From positions 1,336 to 21,812 of the forward strand of contig DBFQ01000060.1 of the NCBI GenBank assembly GCA_002294665.1: a stretch of DNA of 20,477 nucleotides, read 5' to 3'. The notes under the pieces are model-generated. The model saw only the letters and a list, made by a program, of their open reading frames with translations, did no database searches and was not told where the DNA came from. Shown here piece after piece: positions 14,830 to 20,477 of this stretch; position 1 is the first letter of the stretch, and each line of letters opens with the position of its first letter. Made by a program: the position numbers and the translations under genes. The DNA comes from Candidatus Aminicenantes bacterium UBA876. GTDB lineage: Bacteria > Acidobacteriota > Aminicenantia > UBA2199.

Positions 14830-15972
14830 ATGGAACGGAGTCGTGTACGAAAGCAAGCGCTGCGGGGAGTTTTCATGCTGTTTTTCGCCCTGACCCGGGC
14901 GCCGTTCCTGCCGGGCATGGATCCCATCACCCTGTCTCCCCAAACCAGCATGAAACTGGATCTGGATTTTCGTGCCTATGGATTGAACGATCAGCGCATC
15001 TACTGGAGCGGCCTGGAGTTTTCTTTCGGTGTGGAAGCGAATGTCGATGTTTCCATTACCCGCCGGTACCGGCGCGGATCTTTGACTGTTGAGGCGGAAT
15101 TGTTTCTTAATCAGCCTTTCGGAAAGAATATCCTCCAGGATGAATTCCGCCGGGATTACCAGGCCAACTTCCAGGTGGAGCCCCTGCATCTGTCACGCTT
15201 GAACCTGCGTTTCGCGAGCGGTCAATTCTCGGTCGCCATCGGTAAGGGCGTCACGCCTTTCGGCCGTTTCCACTTTTCTTCGCCCTCCAATGACCTGGAT
15301 TTCGCGGCCCCTTTTATTCGTTCCGAGGCCATCCTCTGGCGTGAGACGGGGATTTTCCTGCACTGGGCCAACCGTTTTCTCGAAGTGGATGTCGCGGCGG
15401 TCAACGGCGGCGATGAACGCGATACGAATTCAGGTAAAGCGGGAATCTTTCGCGTGGGGCTGCACGGCAAAGCCTGGGCCGTCGGGGCCTCGCACAAAAT
15501 TCATGACGTCACCGGTTCGGAATGGCAAAAGCAGTACAATGGGCATACCGGCCTGGATTTCAATTGGCAGGCGGGCTGCTTCCGTTTCAGCGCGGAGTGG
15601 ATCTGGGACCGCTACGGCTTTCATCGCCCTTTTGATTCAAACGAGATTTTCTGGCCGCGCAGCCTGTATTATCGGGATATATTCCTGGCGGAAAAAACCC
15701 CCGTCAAGGGCAGGGGCTGGTACGGGGATATCCGGTATCGCAAAGGCAGCCTGAGCATTGCCTTGAATTACGGCGAGTACTATCCCCAGAAGATTGGGAA
15801 TCCCCTCCACGACTTGCTGATCCGCCGGATAATTCTACGCCTTGCCGTACTGCCGGCGCCCCAGCTGCGTTTTTATTTTACCGGACTGCTGGAAAACGAC
15901 CGCGAGCGCGAACCCTGGAGCGAGGGCGCCAAACCCTTCGCGTTTCTGGCCGGAATGGAGTTTTCTTTGTAG
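14830..15972 (+). CDS. Predicted secreted porin-like outer-membrane beta-barrel
   Basis: This is a 380-residue protein with a signal-peptide-like start (basic, then hydrophobic to about residue 29). Many amphipathic beta-strand segments with aromatic girdle residues follow to the end (FLAGMEFSL). The pattern GQFSVAIGKGVTPFG near residue 132, followed later by a VAAVNGGD stretch, recalls phosphate-selective/OprP-type and carbohydrate-porin-like barrels, but this is only a weak resemblance. AGGAGG lies five bases before ATG 14830, a clear start. It follows the lipoprotein-type barrel on the same strand and is in the same run as the PiT phosphate transporter, so a role in nutrient passage is possible but unproven. 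Confidence 0.65.
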   Translation: MERSRVRKQALRGVFMLFFALTRAPFLPGMDPITLSPQTSMKLDLDFRAYGLNDQRIYWSGLEFSFGVEANVDVSITRRYRRGSLTVEAELFLNQPFGKNILQDEFRRDYQANFQVEPLHLSRLNLRFASGQFSVAIGKGVTPFGRFHFSSPSNDLDFAAPFIRSEAILWRETGIFLHWANRFLEVDVAAVNGGDERDTNSGKAGIFRVGLHGKAWAVGASHKIHDVTGSEWQKQYNGHTGLDFNWQAGCFRFSAEWIWDRYGFHRPFDSNEIFWPRSLYYRDIFLAEKTPVKGRGWYGDIRYRKGSLSIALNYGEYYPQKIGNPLHDLLIRRIILRLAVLPAPQLRFYFTGLLENDREREPWSEGAKPFAFLAGMEFSL

Positions 15973-16047
15973 CCTGTTTTTCATCTTTTCTCGAAAACGG
16001 GATTGATTAATGGGCATCGGAAAGCCCGCGCCATTTGAGGAGGAGCC

Positions 16048-16257
16048 ATGCCGATCATTCAGGTTCACTTGCTGGAGGGGCGAACACCGGAAGTCAAAAA
16101 GAGACTGATCCGCGGCCTGACGGATGCGGTTTGTTCCACCCTGGGGGTCGGTGCGGAGAGTGTGCGCGTGATTCTGCAGGAGATGGCGCCGGACGATTTC
16201 GGTATTGCCGGAGAAACGGTATCCCGGCGGAAACACCCGCAGGTTTCCCGCGATTGA
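16048..16257 (+). CDS. 4-oxalocrotonate tautomerase-family protein
   Basis: This is a 69-residue small tautomerase. After removal of the initiator Met the catalytic Pro1 is exposed, and the residues important in 4-OT are all in register: Arg11 (LLEGR), Arg39 (SVRV) and Phe50 (DDF). EMAPDDFGIAGE is the usual end of the conserved region. The classical reaction is keto-enol tautomerisation of 2-hydroxymuconate-type dienols; many paralogues act on other substrates, and no aromatic catabolic pathway is visible nearby. A strong ribosome site (GAGGAGGA) precedes the ATG. The gene lies 75 bases after the porin-like gene and converges with the secreted-protein gene, with an 18-base gap. Confidence 0.9.
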   Translation: MPIIQVHLLEGRTPEVKKRLIRGLTDAVCSTLGVGAESVRVILQEMAPDDFGIAGETVSRRKHPQVSRD

Positions 16258-16275
16258 TCCGCTGACCTGCCTCGG

Positions 16276-17061
16276 CTACCAGCAGGGGGAATCGAATGCT
16301 TCCTGGTGCATGTCCAGATGCCGCCAGCCCCAGCGCAGGGAAAAGTTCTTGTTGATCGCCGTCGGATTTTCCTTTGTCAGGTTCACCCAGATCATTTCCG
16401 GTTCGATCCGGTTGAAGCAGATGTGAAACTTGGAAGGATCGGTGGGATGGACGGGTTCGACGACCACACGGTACGTACCCGGAGCGTTGAAAATGATCAG
16501 GTTGTAATTGCAGCTGCCGTCACGCGTGAAGGTTCCCGTGTAGGTGCTGATGGTGCGTGAGCCGCTGATGAGCTTGAAGCGGAGTTGCATTCCTTCCAGC
16601 CAATCCACGTTCGCGCCGCCCGCGAAAACTCCGCCCGAAACCTTGTAGACCGTGCGTATCAATTGCACCTGGGGCAGGCAGGTCAGATCAAATTCGGCCT
16701 GGTTGGAAACCCGCGGATTCGGGGTCAGGATCTCGATCCGCGCCCACTGGTCTTTGAAACTCCCCATGGTCTTGCTTCCCAGTTCCCAGGAGTGGGTGAC
16801 CGCCTGGGTCCCGGCCTGCCGGAAAAGCAGGGTATAGGTTTTTCGGGGGATATTGTCGCTTCGCACCCAGGTATAGTGTACCGTACCGGGGCGGTTGACC
16901 GTAATGCGACCGGTAAAGGTGAACTTGTGCGGGCAGAACCCGCGGTATTCCGGTTCAGAGACGGTAACCGAAACCGCTGTCACCTTGAATGCTTCAATGG
17001 GGAAGATTGTAAATCCAACCGCGAGGAACACCAGCATGAACAGAACCATCTTGGCGCGCAT
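16276..17061 (-). CDS. Secreted protein of unknown function with a CP...LTC beta-domain
   Basis: This is a 261-residue exported protein with a typical signal peptide (MRAKMVLFMLVFLAVGF, cleavage likely after IEA at 24). The first mature half has the pattern YRGFCPHKFTFTGRI, then RPGTVHYTWVRSDN, a GTQAVTHSWELG stretch and an LTC ending. I recognise this as a recurring Ig-like beta-sandwich pattern in secreted bacterial proteins, whose two cysteines probably form a disulphide. The second half, again beta-rich with Cys in DGSC, HICF and SPCW, is unfamiliar. ATG 17061 is chosen because GGAGG lies five bases upstream; ATG 17073 would begin within that site's leader. The function is unknown; extracellular or periplasmic binding is only a guess. 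Confidence 0.7.
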   Translation of the reverse strand: MRAKMVLFMLVFLAVGFTIFPIEAFKVTAVSVTVSEPEYRGFCPHKFTFTGRITVNRPGTVHYTWVRSDNIPRKTYTLLFRQAGTQAVTHSWELGSKTMGSFKDQWARIEILTPNPRVSNQAEFDLTCLPQVQLIRTVYKVSGGVFAGGANVDWLEGMQLRFKLISGSRTISTYTGTFTRDGSCNYNLIIFNAPGTYRVVVEPVHPTDPSKFHICFNRIEPEMIWVNLTKENPTAINKNFSLRWGWRHLDMHQEAFDSPCW

Positions 17062-17137
17062 CAGAACCTCCATTATTTATCGGGTCACAATGATCCTGCA
17101 ATCCCGCTAATATATGAGAGTTTCTGCATCTTATCTC

Positions 17138-17174
17138 AAAAAAACGTCGCGCGGCTTCAGGCTTGACGCGTTTT
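17138..17174 (-). terminator. Possible terminator after the aldo/keto reductase gene
   Basis: On the minus strand AAAACGCGTC at the very end of the gene can pair with GACGTTTT beyond its stop (with a two-base CG bulge), followed by a run of seven T. The loop is 16 bases, larger than usual, so the call is tentative. Confidence 0.35.
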
Positions 17175-18209
17175 GCGATCGGCGGCGATGCGGGCAGCCG
17201 CGGATTGAAACAACCCGGGCATGTCCAGCTCGTAGGGACAACGGCTGACGCAGACCCCGCAGGCGGTACAGTCGCTGAAGGTCTTTGCCATGTCTGCCAG
17301 GCGCTCCAGGGCCCAGTCTTTCAGGTTGTAGCGGAAGTAGTAACCCTCCATGAGGTGGAGCAGGGGGATGTTGAGCCCCTCCGGACATGGCATGCAGTAT
17401 TCACAACGGCGACAGAAATGATCTCCCAGGCTTTCTTTCTCGTTATCCAGTATTTGCCGTTCCTGAATGGACAGAAGAAGAGGCGCGTTGAGCACGGACA
17501 GGTTTTCATGCACCTGCTCGATTGCGTCCATACCCGGGATGGCGACATCCACTCCGGATGCCAGGATAAAACGCAGGTTGAGCTTGACGTTTTTCAGCGC
17601 GCCGCCGGCAACGGGTTTCATGGCGATGATGCCGATATCACGTGCGCGGGCATAGGGAATCAACTTGTCAAGGGAGGATTGCTCCACGATGTTGACCGGC
17701 ACCTGGATCGTGGCGAAGTCGTAGGCTTGAAGGGCTTTTTCCAGGATCCAGGGTTTGTGGCCGGTGATGCCGATAAACCGTACCAGTCCCTGTTCACGGG
17801 CCCGGTCCAGCGCTTCCAGGGCGCCGCCGGAGCCGAGGACTCGTTCCAGGTCTGCTTCAGTTGAAACGTTGTGGAGCTGGTAGATATCCACGTGGTCGGT
17901 CTTTAATTCCCCGAGGCTGGATTCCAGGTCCGCGCGCGCCCTGGCGGCATCGCGGGAATAGCTCTTTGAGGCGATGACGGCCCGGTCGCGGCGGCCGGCC
18001 AGGGCGCGCCCCAGCTTGGCTTCGCTATCGGTGTAGATCCGCGAGGTGTCGAAGAAATCGATGCCCGCGTCCAGCGCGGCGGCGATCAGCTTCTCCGCCT
18101 CGGGAAAAGAGAGCCGTTGAATGGGGATGCCGCCGAAACCCATGCGGCAGACCTCGATTCCCGTTTTTCCCAGGACGGTGCGTGCGTCTCTATTGCGTGG
18201 TTCCAGCAT
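17157..18209 (-). CDS. Aldo/keto reductase with C-terminal 2x[4Fe-4S] domain
   Basis: This is a 350-residue oxidoreductase. The N-terminal TIM barrel has the full catalytic tetrad Asp54, Tyr59, Lys82 and His113 (DTSRIY, ASK, YQLHNV). The C-terminal domain has two ferredoxin-like cysteine sets: Cys266, 269, 272 and 276 (CRRCEYCMPCP), and Cys314, 317, 320 and 324 (CTACGVCVSRCP). This fused form occurs in many anaerobes, where NAD(P)H- and Fe-S-linked electron transfer may be combined; the substrate is unknown. AGAGGA sits six bases before ATG 18209. It is a single-gene unit with its own promoter candidate. Presence of two oxygen-sensitive clusters hints at an anaerobic or microaerobic host. Confidence 0.9.
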   Translation of the reverse strand: MLEPRNRDARTVLGKTGIEVCRMGFGGIPIQRLSFPEAEKLIAAALDAGIDFFDTSRIYTDSEAKLGRALAGRRDRAVIASKSYSRDAARARADLESSLGELKTDHVDIYQLHNVSTEADLERVLGSGGALEALDRAREQGLVRFIGITGHKPWILEKALQAYDFATIQVPVNIVEQSSLDKLIPYARARDIGIIAMKPVAGGALKNVKLNLRFILASGVDVAIPGMDAIEQVHENLSVLNAPLLLSIQERQILDNEKESLGDHFCRRCEYCMPCPEGLNIPLLHLMEGYYFRYNLKDWALERLADMAKTFSDCTACGVCVSRCPYELDMPGLFQSAAARIAADRKTRQA

Positions 18210-18248
18210 TTCTTTTCCTCTTTATCTGCTCAGGCATTCGGTGATCCA

Positions 18249-18278
18249 ACGATATCACGGGTCTGCCCATCGGGTCAA
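18249..18278 (-). promoter_or_regulatory. Possible promoter of the aldo/keto reductase gene
   Basis: On the minus strand TTGACC (18273-18278), an 18-base spacer and TATCGT (18249-18254) are present. Transcription would start about 35 bases before the ATG at 18209, leaving room for the AGAGGA ribosome site. Confidence 0.4.
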
Positions 18279-18296
18279 CCGGAGCCATTGCCGGGG

Positions 18297-19031
18297 TTAT
18301 TGGAATTGGGGGAGGCAGCGCAGTGAGGTCAACGAGAGTTCGCCGTCGTATTCCAGTTTGTGCGCCAAAGCGCGCATGAGCAGGGTGGCGGCATCGCTGG
18401 GAAGGGCCGGCGACATGGCGGGAGCCACAGACAAACCTTCAGCCAGGAAATGCAGGGCTTCCCTGTTCAGCCGGCGGGTTTCGCCTTCGCGACAGCCGCA
18501 ACAAACCAGGCCGCGGAAGTTTGTGCTCACCCAGGCCTGATCGCCAAGCGGGCCGCCGCAACGGCAACATGTGCGGGCATTGAACATGGTGCCCTGAATG
18601 CGTAACAGCCAGGCCAGGAAATAGGCGGTCAGGGAAGGCGGATCCGCATCCGCCTGCGCCGCTTCCAGTACGGCGCCCAGCATGCGGTACACCCGCTCCT
18701 CGGGCTGGGCCATGGGCAGGAAGCGCACCAGCGATTCACTCATCAGGGAAAAGTAGAATATCCAGCGCGGCTGAGAAACCAGCTCAAAACGGTTGCTTAC
18801 GGGATCGACGCGGGAGAGGGTGATCTGTCCCCGGTCTTCTTTGAAGTAGTAGATAAAATCGGCTTCACTGAACAATTCAAGGGCGGAGCCGAAGCGGTTT
18901 TTCAAGCGGCAGGCCCCGGGAGCCAGGGCCAGCATGCGACCGTTTTCGCGGCTGAGAAGATGGACGCGTTTGTCCTGTTCTCCACTGCGTTGCTGACCCA
19001 GCACGAATGCGCGGGTCCGGGCCTGGGGCAT
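18297..19031 (-). CDS. recO: DNA repair protein RecO
   Basis: RecO (244 residues, normal length) helps load RecA at SSB-coated gaps together with RecR/RecF and anneals single strands. The N-terminal OB-fold (about 1-80; ARTRAFVLGQQR, NGRMLALAPGACRLKNRFGS) is followed by a helical domain that includes a Cys4 zinc site: Cys155-x2-Cys158 and Cys177-x2-Cys180. The true start is ATG 19031, two bases after the mgtE stop and in a different frame; the longer open frame to 19340 reads through mgtE and lacks family features. It is translationally coupled to mgtE. A mgtE-recO pairing has no obvious functional logic and is likely co-transcription only. Confidence 0.85.
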   Translation of the reverse strand: MPQARTRAFVLGQQRSGEQDKRVHLLSRENGRMLALAPGACRLKNRFGSALELFSEADFIYYFKEDRGQITLSRVDPVSNRFELVSQPRWIFYFSLMSESLVRFLPMAQPEERVYRMLGAVLEAAQADADPPSLTAYFLAWLLRIQGTMFNARTCCRCGGPLGDQAWVSTNFRGLVCCGCREGETRRLNREALHFLAEGLSVAPAMSPALPSDAATLLMRALAHKLEYDGELSLTSLRCLPQFQ

Positions 19032-19033
19032 GG

Positions 19034-20395
19034 TCAGAGCAGAAAGAGCGCGGCCAGCCCCAGAAAACAGAAGTAGCCGAATACGTCGGTCAGCATGGTG
19101 ACCATCATGCCGGATGCCAGCGCCGGGTCCATCCGCAACGTGCGCAGGGTCAGGGGGATCAGCGTCCCCAGCAACGTGGCGATGATGAGGTTCAAGAGAA
19201 TGGCGGTACCGAAGATGGCACCGAACTTCCATTGGTGAACCAGGAGCATGGCTGCGCCTGAAGCCAGCAGGCCGATAATAATCCCGCTTCCGGTACTGAC
19301 CAGCAATTCCTTGAAGAGAATCGAGCGCGAGCGTTTCCAATCCAGGTTGCCGAGTACGATTTCGCGCACCATGATGGCCACGGTCTGGTTGCCGACCACG
19401 CCGCCCAGGGCCGCCACCATGGGCATGAGCACGGCCAGGAGGACGAACTCACGGATGGTTCCCTGGAAAAGCGAAACCACAAGCGCCGACAAAGAGGTGG
19501 TTACCAGGCTGGTTAACAGCCAGGGGATGCGTTTCCCCAGGGATTTGCCCACACTCAGATCAATGCTGTAATCCTGCGTAACGCCGGCAAGTTTGTAGAT
19601 GTCTTCCGTGGCTTCTTCCTGGATGATGTCGATGATGTCGTCGACGGTTACCACGCCGAGCAGGCAATTGTGCTCGTCCACCACGGGAACGGCCAGCAGG
19701 TTGTAATTGGCCACCACTTCAGCTACCTCTTCCTGGTCCGTGTAGGCGTCCACCTTATAGACGTCGGTGATCATGATTTCACCAAGGGTGGTCTTGGGGT
19801 TCACCAGGATGATCTGCTTGAGCGAAACCACGCCCTTGAGGTGGCGTTCATTATCGATTACATAAAGGTAGAAGGGGACTTCCACTTCATCCTGGGCCAG
19901 TTGAATCGCGGTGATTGCGTCACCGGCGGTGGTGTTTTCTTCGAGGGCGAGGAAATCGGATGACATGACGCGGCCGGCGGATTCCTCCGGATAGGCGAGC
20001 TGCTCCTGGACATCCACGGCGTCTTCTTTTTTCATGCGTTTGAGCAGGGCGTCCTGGAGCGGTTCATCAAACAGCGAGATCAGCGAGGCGGCGTCATCCG
20101 AAGACATTTCTTCCAAAATGGGGGTGATCTGGGGAGTTTCCAGTCCCGACAGCAACTCGACGGCGATCTCCGGACGGATTTCGCTGAAGATGGCGGCCAG
20201 CTGATCCGCTTCCATTTTGCGGTCCATGAAGAGTTTGACAATCACGCGCCGTTCCTGCGGCGACAGGTTTTCGATCAGCGAGGCCACATCCGCTTCATGC
20301 AACTTGATCAGTGCGTTCCAGAGGTGCCCCAGGGTGCGCAGGCGGATGAATTGCTTGGTAAAGCGCAGAAGTTTTTCCAGTGCAGGCTGTTTCAT
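19034..20395 (-). CDS. mgtE: Magnesium transporter MgtE
   Basis: This is a 453-residue Mg2+ channel/transporter of the inner membrane, of normal length. The order is an N-domain of superhelical repeats (about 20-130, LHEADVASLIENL), two CBS domains (about 135-255, RVMSSDFLALEENTT and MITDVYKVDAYTD), a connecting plug helix and five membrane helices (about 290-450). The family motif MVAALGGVVGNQTVA and the pore aspartate in MLTDVFGY (Asp437) are present. In the family Mg2+ binding to N/CBS domains closes the pore. A near-consensus promoter ends nine bases before the ATG and there is no strong ribosome site, so the message may be leaderless. No room exists for an M-box riboswitch upstream. Confidence 0.95.
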   Translation of the reverse strand: MKQPALEKLLRFTKQFIRLRTLGHLWNALIKLHEADVASLIENLSPQERRVIVKLFMDRKMEADQLAAIFSEIRPEIAVELLSGLETPQITPILEEMSSDDAASLISLFDEPLQDALLKRMKKEDAVDVQEQLAYPEESAGRVMSSDFLALEENTTAGDAITAIQLAQDEVEVPFYLYVIDNERHLKGVVSLKQIILVNPKTTLGEIMITDVYKVDAYTDQEEVAEVVANYNLLAVPVVDEHNCLLGVVTVDDIIDIIQEEATEDIYKLAGVTQDYSIDLSVGKSLGKRIPWLLTSLVTTSLSALVVSLFQGTIREFVLLAVLMPMVAALGGVVGNQTVAIMVREIVLGNLDWKRSRSILFKELLVSTGSGIIIGLLASGAAMLLVHQWKFGAIFGTAILLNLIIATLLGTLIPLTLRTLRMDPALASGMMVTMLTDVFGYFCFLGLAALFLL

Positions 20396-20404
20396 GTAAT
20401 CTTC

Positions 20405-20433
20405 ATTATACGCCGCTTTCCGGGCGGGTGCAA
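20405..20433 (-). promoter_or_regulatory. Strong predicted promoter of mgtE-recO
   Basis: On the minus strand TTGCAC (20428-20433), a 17-base spacer and the perfect TATAAT (20405-20410) are present. The start point would be near 20398, so the mRNA would begin about one to four bases before ATG 20395. Confidence 0.7.
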
Positions 20434-20440
20434 ATGGAAT

Positions 20441-20477
20441 GAGAGTTGGGGAGTTGGGGAGTTGGAGAGTTGGAGAG
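20441..20477 (+). repeat. Octamer tandem repeat array at right edge
   Basis: Four full units (GAGTTGGG at 20443 and 20451, GAGTTGGA at 20459 and 20467) and a partial unit run to the end of the window. The unit nearly matches AAGTTGGA, present twice at positions 1-16 at the left edge. Confidence 0.85.

Noticed and set aside
19034..19340. N-terminal extension of recO to 19340
   Set aside because: The extra residues are an out-of-frame reading of mgtE with His/Arg-rich composition; ATG 19031 gives the normal RecO length and N-terminus.
20396..20477. M-box magnesium riboswitch upstream of mgtE
   Set aside because: The predicted transcription start lies within a few bases of the ATG, and the upstream sequence is promoter and octamer repeat; there is no room for a riboswitch.

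Overview
This window reads as a piece of a Gram-negative, moderately GC-rich bacterial chromosome, probably from an uncultured lineage. The Gram-negative call rests on a MacA-like adaptor with a TolC-docking motif, a lipoprotein-type barrel and a porin-like barrel. The style (heptamer short repeats between genes, FtsX/MacB permease pairs, G-rich intergenic hairpins) reminds me of Acidobacteriota/Aminicenantes-type genomes, but nothing here fixes the taxonomy. There are 19 confident protein genes. I see no rRNA, tRNA, CRISPR array, transposase or phage gene.

Layout. 1-440 is gene-free and repeat-rich. 441-1550 (-) is mutY. 1656-6547 (+) is a tight operon: MacA-like adaptor, two MacB-like permeases, a MacB-type ATPase and a cyclase/kynurenine-formamidase-like hydrolase. 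6548-6740 is a convergent gap filled with heptamer arrays. 10858 down to 6741 (-) is a run of four genes: Na/phosphate cotransporter, PhoU-like protein, aromatic amino acid decarboxylase and EamA exporter. 10859-10965 is a divergent promoter region carrying a Pho-box-like direct repeat. 10966-15972 (+) holds a PiT phosphate transporter fused to a PhoU-like domain, a YigZ/IMPACT protein and two outer-membrane barrel candidates. 16048-16257 (+) is a 4-oxalocrotonate tautomerase. 17061-16276 (-) is a secreted protein of unknown function. 18209-17157 (-) is an aldo/keto reductase with two ferredoxin-like clusters. 20395-18297 (-) is mgtE-recO.

How genes fit together. Positions 9095-13230 form a phosphate-uptake locus: two unrelated phosphate importers diverge from one short promoter region, and each is accompanied by a PhoU-type domain (one separate, one fused). 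The decarboxylase and EamA transporter share a stop/start overlap, which suggests that an amine or related product is made and moved across the membrane. The Mac-type exporter is similarly coupled to a hydrolase.

Most unusual signals. (1) Short tandem arrays of unrelated sequence but common unit length (7, sometimes 8-9 bases) run into the 3' ends of mutY, the cyclase gene and the EamA gene and supply their last codons and stop codons. (2) A 27-base repeat lies in opposite orientation at two of those gene ends. (3) Two adjacent gene pairs (permease/permease and Na-Pi transporter/PhoU) are in the same frame, separated only by one stop codon or by a stop plus one codon. (4) A Pho-box-like repeat sits between the two phosphate importers. 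(5) Several predicted promoters lie so close to start codons that leaderless mRNAs are expected.
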